From contig NZ_JANYGQ010000017.1 of NCBI RefSeq assembly GCF_025359345.1, forward strand, positions 124,001 through 188,000: DNA of 64,000 nt, given 5' to 3'. Below, one piece after another: positions 1 to 9,374 of this stretch. The notes below the pieces were generated by a model. That model saw only the letters and a list, made by a program, of their open reading frames with translations, did not search any database and was not told the DNA's origin. Both the position numbers and the translations under genes were made by a program. This DNA is from Mucilaginibacter sp. (GTDB lineage: Bacteria > Bacteroidota > Bacteroidia > Sphingobacteriales > Sphingobacteriaceae). Every line of letters begins with the position of its first letter. The first letter of the stretch is position 1.

Positions 1-186
1 ATTAAATTAGATGCCCTGCCCGACCCTATAAAAACTGTGCTTGGTACCGAAGTTTTTAAAACATGGGTACCAACAGATGCCTTTGCAGTAACCGCAGGCA
101 CCGCTCAGTATTACGAAGTTGATGTTAAGAAAGGTACCGAAACAAAGGCGCTAAAATTTGACAAAGACGGAAAAATGATTCAGTAA
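1..186 (+). CDS. C-terminal end of a PepSY-like periplasmic protein (partial)
   Basis: An open frame enters from the left edge and ends at TAA 184-186, leaving 61 residues. The tail, with YYEVDVKKG followed by ALKFDKDGKMIQ, has the beta-strand pattern of PepSY-like (BLIP-type) domains of Bacteroidota, in which a short 'YEVE..KG....L.FD..GK' repeat recurs. Those proteins are usually small and exported; their role is unclear. The start and any signal peptide lie outside the window. A good intrinsic terminator follows at once, so this is the last gene of its transcript. The family call rests on a short motif and is moderate. Confidence 0.6.
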   Translation: MKLDALPDPIKTVLGTEVFKTWVPTDAFAVTAGTAQYYEVDVKKGTETKALKFDKDGKMIQ

Positions 187-213
187 ATTTCAGTTAATAT
201 TGTTTTATCCCTC

Positions 214-241
214 AAAAGCCCCCGATATACCGGGGGCTTTT
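214..241 (+). terminator. Intrinsic terminator
   Basis: A 12-bp arm AAAAGCCCCCGA-type stem closes on itself with a short ATATAC-like loop and ends in TTTT. It lies 28 bases after the stop of the first, partial gene and separates it from the response regulator gene. Confidence 0.85.
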
Positions 242-242
242 G

Positions 243-250
243 TATTTTTG
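243..250 (+). promoter_or_regulatory. Possible -7 box of the response regulator gene
   Basis: TATTTTTG matches the Bacteroidota -7 consensus TAnnTTTG and sits 24 bases before the ATG at 274. No convincing TTTG -33 box is present because the terminator stem occupies that place, so the call is weak. Confidence 0.35.
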
Positions 251-273
251 CCATACATCAACCCATATTACCT

Positions 274-1608
274 ATGGCAAAAATATTGATAGTTGAAGAC
301 GATTTAACTTTCGTCCAATTATTGCAAGGGTTTTTGCAAAAGCAGGGCCACGAAATACTTACGGCACCAAATATTAAAGGCGGTTTAAAGCTTATTGCAC
401 AACACCCCTTTGATTTATTACTGCTGGACTACCGGTTGCCCGATGGTATCGGCCTCGATGTGCTTATTAAAGAGCGCGAAACGGGTTCTGTGGTGCCGGT
501 TATTATCATGACCAGTTTTAACGATGTGCGCACTGCAGTGAAGGCTATTCAGTCGGGTGCGTTTGATTATATTACCAAGCCTGTTAATCCGGATGAGTTG
601 CTGATGATAATGCACAATGCACTTAATGGGAAAAAGCAACCAGCCCAAACTACATCGAACGAGCAGCCGGAATTTATAAAAGGCAGCAGTCACGATTCGG
701 ACAAACTACATGAGCATATAGATGTAGTTGCGCCTACCGATATGGCTGTATTGATACAGGGCGAAAGCGGTACCGGCAAGGAGTATGTGGCCCGTACCAT
801 TCACAGTCAGAGTAAACGCGCGGCAAAGCCCTTTGTGGCCATTGATTGCGGGGCGTTATCAAAAGATTTAGCGGCCAGCGAACTTTTTGGCCATATTAAA
901 GGGGCATTTACAGGTGCAATAGCCGACAAAAAAGGTATGTTCGAGTATGCCGATGGCGGTACGCTTTTTTTGGATGAAGTAGGTAATTTGAGTTACGATG
1001 TGCAAGTAAAGTTGCTGCGCACCTTACAGGAGCGGGTGATACAACCGCTGGGCAGCAATAAACAAATACCTGTTAACGTGCGGATAATTACTGCAACCAA
1101 CGACGACCTGGTAAACAGCGTAAGCGAAGGCGATTTCAGGCAGGATCTTTATCACCGCATTAACGAATTTAAGATACAGCTATCGCCTTTGCGGTTTAGA
1201 GATGGGGATTTGGACATTTTTATTAAACATTTTATAACACTGGCAAATAGGGAACTGGGTCGTAACGTAAACAGCATAGCGCCCGATGCCAAAGAAATAT
1301 TACATAAATACGATTGGCCGGGCAACCTGCGCGAGCTAAAAAATGTGATTAAGCGCATGGTGTTATTAAGCCAGTCGGAAATTGCCGGGGCCGATACCCT
1401 GCCTGATGAAATGTTGTTTTCAGTATCAAACCATATCCTTCAAAACCGTGATTCAGATTTAAAGGCCCAGAATGAGGTAAATGAAAAGCAGCTGATTCAA
1501 AAAACGCTTATCCAGGTAAAATACAACAAATCAAAAGCGGCAAAATTGCTAAACATAGACAGGAAGACGCTATACAGTAAGATTGAGCGATACAGGCTGG
1601 ATAGTTAA
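274..1608 (+). CDS. Sigma-54-dependent response regulator, NtrC family
   Basis: This 444-residue protein has the three-domain NtrC layout. A receiver domain spans about 1-120 with acidic pocket E8-D9-D10, phospho-acceptor D52 (LLLLDYRLPDG) and the conserved K in ITKPVNP. An AAA+ domain (about 135-375) carries Walker A GESGTGKE, the sigma-54 contact loop GAFTGA and Walker B GGTLFLDEVG. A Fis-type helix-turn-helix closes the protein (AAKLLNIDRKTLYSKIERY). It should activate sigma-54 RNA polymerase when phosphorylated. The hybrid kinase at 1632-4133 is convergent with it, 23 bp away, and is the obvious candidate partner. Family assignment is firm; its targets are unknown. Confidence 0.93.
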   Translation: MAKILIVEDDLTFVQLLQGFLQKQGHEILTAPNIKGGLKLIAQHPFDLLLLDYRLPDGIGLDVLIKERETGSVVPVIIMTSFNDVRTAVKAIQSGAFDYITKPVNPDELLMIMHNALNGKKQPAQTTSNEQPEFIKGSSHDSDKLHEHIDVVAPTDMAVLIQGESGTGKEYVARTIHSQSKRAAKPFVAIDCGALSKDLAASELFGHIKGAFTGAIADKKGMFEYADGGTLFLDEVGNLSYDVQVKLLRTLQERVIQPLGSNKQIPVNVRIITATNDDLVNSVSEGDFRQDLYHRINEFKIQLSPLRFRDGDLDIFIKHFITLANRELGRNVNSIAPDAKEILHKYDWPGNLRELKNVIKRMVLLSQSEIAGADTLPDEMLFSVSNHILQNRDSDLKAQNEVNEKQLIQKTLIQVKYNKSKAAKLLNIDRKTLYSKIERYRLDS

Positions 1609-1631
1609 GGTGCTCTTATCGGTAGCCTTAA

Positions 1632-4133
1632 TTACACCACGGTTTCCTTCACACCATATTCCCTCGCAGCCAATGCCAGCGTGTGCAATTTTTCGACAAG
1701 CGCCAAAATATTTTCAGTAAGGGCTGGTGTTAATTCATTCTTTCCGGTCAATTCCATTTCAGCAAGGCGGAAGCCCTCGGCCAGTTCACGTGAGCCTGCT
1801 TGTGCGGTGCGGCCGGCAATTCTGTGGGTTATCAGCGAAAGCTTTTCTGTATCCTCTGCAGTTATCGCAGCCTTTAATTGTTTAATATCGTGCAGGCTGT
1901 CTTTGGCAAATTGGGCAAGTATTTTAGCGGTTTGCTCCGGGTCACCAAAAGTCATTTTTTCAATAGTTTTGAGGTTTAGCTGTGGTATATCGGGGCCAGT
2001 ATGTTTGTTCGCAGATACTAATGCCACCAGCTCGCTTTCCCTGAAGGGTTTCATCAGCAGGCCATTAAACCCATGATCCAAAACTGTTTCGCTTTCGCCG
2101 GGCAGCGCCTGGGCTGTCAGGGCATAAATCATCACATCATTCGGCACTTGTTTACGCATTAACCTGCACAGCTCAATTCCGCTCATTTCGGGCATGCGGA
2201 TGTCGAGCAGCAGGTATTTAACTGCCGCATCCCATTTAGCAGCCAACAGCTCGTGCGGCGAGCTAAAGCAGCGGTAAGGTATTTGGTTATGATCAAAAAT
2301 CCTTGAACATAGTTCAAGGATGAATGAGTCATCATCAATTATCCAAACCTTATCATTGTTTCCGCCCCCGTTTGTAACAGGTTTTTTAAGGCCTGCCGGT
2401 TGCTGCGCTTTTTCGAAAGACAAATCGAAACTAAAGCTGCTTCCTTTATCCGGTTTGCTTTTTACGGTTATTTCGCCGCCCTGGCTTTCTATCAATTCTT
2501 TGGTTATGGGTAAGCCAAGCCCGGTACCCACGCGCATTAATTTTTCGTCTCCAGCCTGTTCAAATTCTTTAAAAATCCGGTCGACATCCTCTTCAGCCAG
2601 CCCAATACCGGTATCGGTAACATCGAAATGAAAAACGATGTAGTTGCCGGCATGTTTACATTTTACCGTTAAAGCTACGCCACCCCGCTCGGTAAATTTA
2701 ATAGCATTGCCCAACAGGTTAAAAAGTATCTGCTTAAGACGAAAAGGATCACCGTTTACAAAAACCGAAATGGCCTCGTCAAAATTGGTGGTAAGTGCAA
2801 TGTCCTTTTTCTCGGCCTGCAAATGCATTACGGTAACAGTTTCATCCAGCAGCGTCAGCATGTTAAACGGCTGGTTTATAAAACTGATCTTGCCCGATAT
2901 GATGCGGTTATAATCAAGCACCTCGTTTACTATCTGCATTAAATGCCCGCTGGAATTATAAATTGCGTCAATGTCTTTCTGCTGCGGATGCTTTTGCTGT
3001 TTAACCATTTCGGCGTAGCCGATTATCGACTGCAGGGGCGTGCGTATTTCGTGGCTCATGTTTGAGAGGAAGCGCTGCTTTGCCTGCGCATGGTACTCAG
3101 CCTCGTCGCGCGCTTTTTCCACTTCTTTCCGATATTTATTTATACGCGATATGTCCCTCAAAATAAAATAAACCAGTAAAACAATCAGTATCACAAACGC
3201 CAGCATAATTAAGCTGATGCGCTTAATGCTGCCCTGTACCATATTTTTGGCCGCCATATTGTTCTCGGCGGTTTGTATAACAACTTCTATCTCAACCTTA
3301 TTCAAAATTGACAATATCTGGCCGATGATGTTTTCACTTGATTTAATCAATACTGCCTCCCGGGTTACAAACGCAGCACTTTTTTCCTGCTGAACTTTTT
3401 CAAGGTCGCGCATGGTTTGCCCGAGGCCTTTCAGCAAACTGTCCTGTATGGCTTTTGCCAGGGTATCGTGCTTTACTTTTAGTTCCTCGTTTACTATCTG
3501 GAAAGGCTGTTTTAATGAGTCGGTATCCTTTGCCTTCTTTTTGCCGAACAGGCGGTTAAAAAAACTCCGGTTATCTTTCTTTTCGCTGGTGTAAGCCGGG
3601 TAAACGGTGGTTGTTGATGTTTTCTTTTCGGTGGTGGTAACCATACTGTCGGCCTGCTGCGAACTTTGGGCCACAATTTCATTCAGCCCTTCAACCTGCG
3701 CCGAAAACGATTTATTGTCGATAAGTCCTTCGCGCACTTTCAGGTAGTTTACAAACAGGCGGTCGCGATCGTGCAACAGTTTTTTCAGCGTGTTGAGCCG
3801 GCGTACCTGTGCCGATTTTACAGGGTAAAGCGTTTGCAGCGTATCTATTTTTAAAATGAGTTTTTTTGAATCGTTGAAACCGTAATATTTGTCGGGGTTG
3901 TTGATTGAGCGGGCGCGCTGTACCTGGTCGATACGGGCAATACCGCGCGACAGGTCGTTAACCAAACGCAGCTTGTCGTTTGGTGCAGATACATTTTCAA
4001 AGGCATCCAGCATAGCGGTAAAAGCGCCCTTGCTGGTGCTCCAGGCCAAAAACAGGGCAAAACAGGCCAGTATGGCTGCAATAATTATTTTCCCTTTTAC
4101 CGATTGTATAAACCTTGGTTTGTGCGTTGGCAT
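1632..4133 (-). CDS. Hybrid sensor histidine kinase with receiver and Hpt domains
   Basis: An 833-residue membrane kinase. TM1 is at about 15-33 and TM2 at 306-326, enclosing a long, mostly helical periplasmic sensor region with Ser/Thr- and Lys-rich linkers. The HisKA box follows (NMSHEIRTPL, phospho-His H361), then an HATPase domain with N-box FNLLGNAIKF and the glycine box VGTGLGLPIT. A receiver domain (595-710) has D644 in LLLDIRMPEMSG. A C-terminal Hpt domain has H770 in ITHRIAGRT. It therefore carries a full internal phosphorelay. It lies tail to tail with the NtrC-type regulator at 274-1608, suggesting a shared signalling route, although the sensed signal cannot be read from sequence. 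Confidence 0.93.
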   Translation of the reverse strand: MPTHKPRFIQSVKGKIIIAAILACFALFLAWSTSKGAFTAMLDAFENVSAPNDKLRLVNDLSRGIARIDQVQRARSINNPDKYYGFNDSKKLILKIDTLQTLYPVKSAQVRRLNTLKKLLHDRDRLFVNYLKVREGLIDNKSFSAQVEGLNEIVAQSSQQADSMVTTTEKKTSTTTVYPAYTSEKKDNRSFFNRLFGKKKAKDTDSLKQPFQIVNEELKVKHDTLAKAIQDSLLKGLGQTMRDLEKVQQEKSAAFVTREAVLIKSSENIIGQILSILNKVEIEVVIQTAENNMAAKNMVQGSIKRISLIMLAFVILIVLLVYFILRDISRINKYRKEVEKARDEAEYHAQAKQRFLSNMSHEIRTPLQSIIGYAEMVKQQKHPQQKDIDAIYNSSGHLMQIVNEVLDYNRIISGKISFINQPFNMLTLLDETVTVMHLQAEKKDIALTTNFDEAISVFVNGDPFRLKQILFNLLGNAIKFTERGGVALTVKCKHAGNYIVFHFDVTDTGIGLAEEDVDRIFKEFEQAGDEKLMRVGTGLGLPITKELIESQGGEITVKSKPDKGSSFSFDLSFEKAQQPAGLKKPVTNGGGNNDKVWIIDDDSFILELCSRIFDHNQIPYRCFSSPHELLAAKWDAAVKYLLLDIRMPEMSGIELCRLMRKQVPNDVMIYALTAQALPGESETVLDHGFNGLLMKPFRESELVALVSANKHTGPDIPQLNLKTIEKMTFGDPEQTAKILAQFAKDSLHDIKQLKAAITAEDTEKLSLITHRIAGRTAQAGSRELAEGFRLAEMELTGKNELTPALTENILALVEKLHTLALAAREYGVKETVV

Positions 4134-4266
4134 AATGGTTAAACAATTATACCTAAACGCAAAAACAGGAAATATGTGTTTTTTTTGATGAAATAGGCGT
4201 TTTTTCGTGCCACAACGGCAAGGAAAATCTATTTCTTACTTTTATCCTTGTTTACTTTACAGGAGA

Positions 4267-5796
4267 TTAGTTGGCTTTCGTAAAATCATACGCATCCCTT
4301 TCCACAAAATCGGCAACCTTAACTCTTATGCCCTTTACACTGCCATTTTTAACAATAAACGGGAACACCGCCTTACCCAATGTTGGATCGGAGAAGGTAG
4401 CATAAAAACGATTACCTCCCAGTGGTTGCAGGTGAGTATACATTTTAGGGTGATGTTCGAAGCGAATTTCCAGGTCGTTGTTTTCACCTTGTGTTATCGT
4501 CATGCTGCCATAAAGGTCGTTAGTATATTTGCCGGTATAGCTTGACGGGGGGAAGGCCGGTTTTAAATTCAGGGCAACTGAATCCCGCAGTTTTTTATCA
4601 GCCACCTGCTCAACAGCTGCATCGTTTTTAAATTCGGCTAAATACGTATCGCTGTAATCGCGGTATTGCATTTTAAAATAGGCGTCCATTATTTCCCAGC
4701 GCAGGGCCTCAAAAAAGTTGTTCTGGTCGGTATTGGTTAAAATAACTATACCGAGGTGGTCCTGCGGCACCAGTGTTACCGACGACAGGTAACCATTTAC
4801 TCCGCCATCGTGCATAATAAGGTGATGGCCCGAATAATCCTGTATCATCCAGCCAAGGCCATACAGCTCATAATTGGTTTCGCCATTTAAATGCTTTACA
4901 CGGCCCATAATATCCTGTGCCTCGCGGGTGGCGTTTATGGCGGCGGTTGGTATTACCTGCCTTTGGCCTACCTTGCCATCGCTGAGCAGGGCAAGTACCC
5001 ATTTGCTCATGTCGTTTATAGATGAGCTTATTCCGCCGGCTGGTGCAAGGCCGTCAATCTGGCAATAGGGTATGGGCGATAACCGGCCGTCAATCAGGGT
5101 ATGTGGTACAGTGCGGTTTAATGATTTGGGCATATCGGCACTCAGGGCTACAGTATTGGTCATGCCCAGCGGAGCAAAAATGTTTTCCTTTAAATACACC
5201 TCCCATGATTTGCCGGTTACCACCGGAATAATTTCTCCCGCAGTTAAAAATGCTGCATTGGTGTAACCCCATTTGGTACGGAAAGGGTAAACGGTTTTCA
5301 GCATGCCCAGCCGCTGTATAATATCGGCCCGGGATAAGTTGGTGTTGTAAAAAGTAAAATCGCCCTGGAAGGTTTGGAAGCCCAGCCTGTGGCACAGCAG
5401 GTCGCGAATGAGGACCTGGTCGGCGGGTTTTCCTTCCAGCTTAAATTGCGGCAGGTATTTGTTAACCTTGTCGTCAAGCGAAAGCTGTTTATTGGTTTGC
5501 AACATGGCTAGTGCGGTGGCAGTAAAGGCTTTGGTGTTGCTGCCTATCATAAACAGGCTATTGATATCAACCTGGGCAGGCAGGCCAAGCTCTTTAATAC
5601 CGTAAGCCTTCATCAGCACAATTTTGCCATCCTTAACAATACATACTGCAGCGCCGGGAATGCGCCAGTTGGTGAGGGAGCGGTTGATATAAAAATCGAG
5701 GCTATCTTTAATAAATTTACTCCTGTCGATACGTTGTGCATAACTAACCATCACACAGCTTAAAAGACCAACCACACTCACAAATATTTTTTTCAT
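4267..5796 (-). CDS. Secreted serine hydrolase of the beta-lactamase/PBP4* fold
   Basis: I place the start at 5796 (MKKIFVSVVG), giving 509 residues and a clean signal peptide ending near SYA-Q; an in-frame ATG at 5820 would add eight residues in front of it. The serine-hydrolase triad motifs are present: S86-x-x-K89 in GSNTK, Y178-T-N180 in WGYTN, and H329-D-G331. The last 100 residues look like the small C-terminal beta domain (DUF3471 type) common in these Bacteroidota proteins. Family members act as D-amino-acid peptidases, esterases or beta-lactamases, and the substrate cannot be told here. Downstream, 133 bp away, lies the hybrid kinase on the same strand. Confidence 0.88.
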   Translation of the reverse strand: MKKIFVSVVGLLSCVMVSYAQRIDRSKFIKDSLDFYINRSLTNWRIPGAAVCIVKDGKIVLMKAYGIKELGLPAQVDINSLFMIGSNTKAFTATALAMLQTNKQLSLDDKVNKYLPQFKLEGKPADQVLIRDLLCHRLGFQTFQGDFTFYNTNLSRADIIQRLGMLKTVYPFRTKWGYTNAAFLTAGEIIPVVTGKSWEVYLKENIFAPLGMTNTVALSADMPKSLNRTVPHTLIDGRLSPIPYCQIDGLAPAGGISSSINDMSKWVLALLSDGKVGQRQVIPTAAINATREAQDIMGRVKHLNGETNYELYGLGWMIQDYSGHHLIMHDGGVNGYLSSVTLVPQDHLGIVILTNTDQNNFFEALRWEIMDAYFKMQYRDYSDTYLAEFKNDAAVEQVADKKLRDSVALNLKPAFPPSSYTGKYTNDLYGSMTITQGENNDLEIRFEHHPKMYTHLQPLGGNRFYATFSDPTLGKAVFPFIVKNGSVKGIRVKVADFVERDAYDFTKAN

Positions 5797-5822
5797 TACA
5801 CAGGTATTTATAATAAGCACGT

Positions 5823-5914
5823 ATTATCACGAATTAGAACGAATTTCACGAATTCACGCCGCCAGCTTAGTTCAATTTTTTCAATTCGTGTAATTCGAAT
5901 TAATTCGTGACAAT
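5823..5914. repeat. Intergenic inverted repeat, CACGAATT-word family
   Basis: The left arm 5823-5854 and the right arm 5883-5914 are 32 bases each and complementary apart from a few mismatches. Each arm is itself built of repeated GAATT/CACGAATT words. The repeat lies between the divergent hydrolase and DPP-IV-like genes, so it cannot be a simple 3' terminator. Confidence 0.8.
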
Positions 5915-6000
5915 TAGTGATTCATTTGATAATGTACTAATTTAACGCAAAATTTACGGGCGCATTACCGTAAAATAAAATTAAGCTAAAAACTGACCAC

Positions 6001-8193
6001 ATGAATATTAAAACTTATCAACAAAAACTGATACCCCTGTTTTTTTTAGCGCTGATGCTATGCCAGCTGGCGGTAAAAGCCCAGCGGGGGAGAACACATT
6101 GGGCCGCCGACGGCTACCAGTATTACCGCGCCGTAGAGGCTAACGGTATTGTAGAATTGGATACCCGCGACCCGGCCAAGAAAACCGTTTTGGTAAGCAA
6201 CGAAATGCTTACACCGCAGGGCAAAAGTCCGCTTAAAGTAGCTAATTTCTACCTTTCGGATGACGGGCAAAAGGTGCTGATTTTTACCAATACCAAAAGG
6301 GTTTGGCGCTACAATACCCGGGGCGATTATTGGGTATACGACCTTGCTGCAAAAACTTTAAAACAATTGGGTACCGCAAGGCCCGAGTCATCACTGATGT
6401 TTGCCAAACTGTCGCCAGACGGTACCAAGGCGGCTTATGTTAGCGAGCATAATATTTACACCGAAGACCTTGCTACCGGTGCAGTTAAACAGCTAACCAC
6501 CGACGGTAGCCAAACACGCATTAACGGAACTTTTGACTGGGCATACGAAGAAGAATTGGATTGCAGGGATGGTTTCCGCTGGTCGCCTGATAGCCATAAC
6601 ATTGCTTACTGGCAAATAAATGCGGCAAATACCAAAAAGTATTTGATGCTTAATACTACCGATTCTATTTATCCATACGTGGTGCCGGTTGAATACCCGG
6701 TAGCGGGTGAAAACCCAAGCGAATGTAAAATAGCAGTTGTTGACGTTACTACCGGTAAAATTACCTGGATGAACATTCCCGGCGATGCCATACAGCATTA
6801 TATTCCGCGTATGGAATGGACAACCAGCCCCAACGAGATTATATTGGAGCAACTGAACCGTGCCCAAACTGAAAGCAAAATTTTCACTGCGAATATTTCA
6901 AACGGAACAGCGAGGGCCATTCACACAGAAACAGACAAGGCCTGGATTGACGGCAAAGCGCGCTGGAACGGTGGCGATCCAGTTGGCTGGGAATGGATAA
7001 ATAAAGGCAAAGATTTTTTATGGATAAGTGAAAAAGACGGCTGGAGGCACATATCAAAAATTGACCGTGATGGCAAGGAAACGCTGATTACCAAAGGCAA
7101 TTATGATGTAGAGGCGCTTGATCTGATTGATGAGGCAACCGGTTATATCTATTTTATGGCTTCGCCCGATAACGCTACCCAAAAATACCTTTATCGTATA
7201 AAATTAAGCGGAGGCAACGCCGAGCGCGTAACGCCTATGGATGAGCCAGGCACACATAGCTATGAAATATCGCCGAACGGAAAAATTGGTTTGCATACGT
7301 TTTCGAATATTTACACGCCATACCAGAGCGAAGTAGTAAGCCTGCCCGACCATAAGCACATTAACGGAACGGCTATTAAATTAAACACCGATGCCAAAAA
7401 CAAGCCGGAGTTTTTTAAGGTGAAAACTGTTGATGGCGTTGAAATGGATGGCTGGATGGTGAAACCAACCAATTTTGACCCAACCAAAAAATACCCGGTT
7501 GTATTTTTTGTGTACAGCGAACCGGCAGGTGCAACGGTAACCGACAGTTACGGCACGGGCCGAAACGGCGAGTATGTGGGTAGTATGGCTGATGATGGGT
7601 ATATTTATATTTCGCTTGATAACAGGGGCACTCCTGCTCCGAAAGGCGCTGATTGGCGCAAATCAATTTACAAAAAAATTGGTATAGTTAACATACAGGA
7701 CCAGGCCATGGGCGCAAAAGAGATTTTGAAATGGCCTTATGTCGATTCAAGCCGGGTAGCGGTTTGGGGCTGGAGTGGCGGCGGCTCGTGCACACTTAAC
7801 CTGATGTTTCAGCATCCTGAAATTTATAAAACAGGTATAGCTGTGGCGGCAGTTGGCTGGCAACTTACTTATGATAATATTTACCAGGAACGTTACATGG
7901 GTGTACCCATTGACGAAGCAAGCAGGCAGGTGTTTATACAGGGTTCGCCTATTACTTATGCCAAAAACCTGCGCGGCAACCTGCTTTACGTACACGGCAC
8001 CGGCGATGATAACGTACACTATAAAAACGCTGAAATGCTGATTAACGAGTTGGTAAAATACAACAGGCAATTCCAGCTGATGTCGTATCCTAACCGCACA
8101 CACGGGATATATGAAGGGCCGGGAACAACATTGCACCTGCGCACGCTTTATACACAGTATTTGAAAGAGCACTGTCCGCCGGGAGGTAGATAG
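6001..8193 (+). CDS. Dipeptidyl peptidase IV-like (S9B) secreted peptidase
   Basis: A 730-residue protein with a signal peptide ending near VKAQ. An N-terminal beta-propeller (about 40-460, with DPP-IV features such as the SPD repeats and EEELDCRDGFRWSPD) precedes an alpha/beta-hydrolase domain. The catalytic triad can be placed: S592 in GWSGGG (the usual motif is GWSYGG), D669 in HGTGDDNVH and H701 in NRTHG. The propeller double glutamate of DPP-IV, which binds the substrate amino terminus, is probably the EEE near 180. It should remove X-Pro or X-Ala dipeptides from peptides in the periplasm. The length is typical. A terminator follows at 8215. Confidence 0.92.
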   Translation: MNIKTYQQKLIPLFFLALMLCQLAVKAQRGRTHWAADGYQYYRAVEANGIVELDTRDPAKKTVLVSNEMLTPQGKSPLKVANFYLSDDGQKVLIFTNTKRVWRYNTRGDYWVYDLAAKTLKQLGTARPESSLMFAKLSPDGTKAAYVSEHNIYTEDLATGAVKQLTTDGSQTRINGTFDWAYEEELDCRDGFRWSPDSHNIAYWQINAANTKKYLMLNTTDSIYPYVVPVEYPVAGENPSECKIAVVDVTTGKITWMNIPGDAIQHYIPRMEWTTSPNEIILEQLNRAQTESKIFTANISNGTARAIHTETDKAWIDGKARWNGGDPVGWEWINKGKDFLWISEKDGWRHISKIDRDGKETLITKGNYDVEALDLIDEATGYIYFMASPDNATQKYLYRIKLSGGNAERVTPMDEPGTHSYEISPNGKIGLHTFSNIYTPYQSEVVSLPDHKHINGTAIKLNTDAKNKPEFFKVKTVDGVEMDGWMVKPTNFDPTKKYPVVFFVYSEPAGATVTDSYGTGRNGEYVGSMADDGYIYISLDNRGTPAPKGADWRKSIYKKIGIVNIQDQAMGAKEILKWPYVDSSRVAVWGWSGGGSCTLNLMFQHPEIYKTGIAVAAVGWQLTYDNIYQERYMGVPIDEASRQVFIQGSPITYAKNLRGNLLYVHGTGDDNVHYKNAEMLINELVKYNRQFQLMSYPNRTHGIYEGPGTTLHLRTLYTQYLKEHCPPGGR

Positions 8194-8214
8194 GACTAAG
8201 ATTGGAAAGAAGCA

Positions 8215-8246
8215 AAGCAAATAATCGAAAGATTATTTGCTTTTTT
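8215..8246 (+). terminator. Intrinsic terminator after the DPP-IV-like gene
   Basis: The 12-bp arms AAGCAAATAATC and GATTATTTGCTT enclose a GAAA loop, followed by a run of T. It lies 21 bases past the stop at 8193 and 20 bases before the next gene. Confidence 0.88.
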
Positions 8247-8266
8247 ATGCAAATAAAGATGGTTAA

Positions 8267-9322
8267 ATGCTAATGTCAAAACTCAAAAAAATAAACCCTG
8301 AAATAAAACTTCTTTCTGATATTTCGCAGCTTATCGAGGAAAGCAAACTGCGGATTGCTTATACAGCTAATACGGCTTTAGCATTGCTTTATTGGAATAT
8401 TGGGACGCTTATCAACAATGAAATTCTTGAAAATAAGCGCGCTGAATATGGAAAACAAATTGTCGTAACGCTGTCACGACAATTGGGAGATAAATATGGA
8501 GCAAGTTTTTCCGATAAAAACTTAAGGCGAATGATGCAATTTGCTACGGTTTTTCCGGATGAAAAGATTGTCGTATCGGCGCTACGACAATTAAGTTGGT
8601 CGCACTTTATTGCTTTGATACCATTGAAAGATGCTTTGCAAAGAGAATTTTATGCAGAAATGTGCCGGGTAGAAAGATGGAGCGTAAACGTGCTGCGTGA
8701 AAAAATAGATAGCATGTTATTTGAACGGACAGCAATAAGCAAAAGGCCTAAACAGTTAATAAAAGATGAACTAAGCAACCTACGTAACAATGATAACTTA
8801 ACCCCGGACCTTGTTTTCAGAGATCCTTATATTTTGGACTTCCTGGGATTAAAAAATACTTACAGTGAGAAAGACCTAGAACATGCAATCTTGAAAGAAC
8901 TTGAACGCTTCATCCTTGAACTAGGCCAAGGTTTCACCTTTGTAGAGCGCCAAAAAAGAATGATTATAGACGGTGAGGATTTTAAGCTTGATTTACTTTT
9001 CTATCATCGCAAACTAAAACGACTTATAGCATTAGAACTAAAGTTGGGGAAATTTAAAGCAGCATATAAATCACAAATGGAATTGTATTTGCGATGGCTT
9101 GAAAAAAATGAAATGCAAGATGGGGAAGAAACCCCATTAGGATTAATCCTTTGTGCGGAAGGGAATAAAGAACAGATTGAATTATTACAATTGGATAAAG
9201 CGGGCATCAAAATAGCGGAATACTTTACTGAATTACCGGATGAGAAATTATTAAGGGCAAAGCTACATCAGACAATCGAGTTTTCTAAAAAACAAATCGA
9301 AAACTCTAGCGAACCAGAATAA
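8267..9322 (+). CDS. DUF1016 (YhcG-type) PD-(D/E)xK nuclease domain protein
   Basis: A 351-residue protein of the YhcG/DUF1016 family. The N-terminal half (about 10-170) has the conserved DUF1016 pattern with SDKNLRRMMQFA and RQLSWSHF. The C-terminal half carries the nuclease core: D in FKLDLLFYH, E and K in LIALELKLGKF, then QMELYLRWL. Members are often found near restriction and mobile genes, but no such partner is present here. The gene is more AT-rich than its neighbours, is framed by terminators at 8215 and 9324, and stands alone, which fits transfer. ATG at 8267 and at 8273 are both possible starts. Two palindromes lie inside the reading frame (see findings). Confidence 0.88.
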   Translation: MLMSKLKKINPEIKLLSDISQLIEESKLRIAYTANTALALLYWNIGTLINNEILENKRAEYGKQIVVTLSRQLGDKYGASFSDKNLRRMMQFATVFPDEKIVVSALRQLSWSHFIALIPLKDALQREFYAEMCRVERWSVNVLREKIDSMLFERTAISKRPKQLIKDELSNLRNNDNLTPDLVFRDPYILDFLGLKNTYSEKDLEHAILKELERFILELGQGFTFVERQKRMIIDGEDFKLDLLFYHRKLKRLIALELKLGKFKAAYKSQMELYLRWLEKNEMQDGEETPLGLILCAEGNKEQIELLQLDKAGIKIAEYFTELPDEKLLRAKLHQTIEFSKKQIENSSEPE

Positions 9323-9323
9323 A

Positions 9324-9352
9324 AAAGCCACCCGGTAACCCCGTGTGGCTTT
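9324..9352. terminator. Intrinsic terminator between convergent genes
   Basis: AAAGCCAC (9324-9331) pairs with GTGGCTTT (9345-9352) and has A and T runs on its two sides, so it could serve both the DUF1016 gene and ssb, which converge here. Confidence 0.8.
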
Positions 9353-9374
9353 ACTATAATTATCTGCAATTGGT

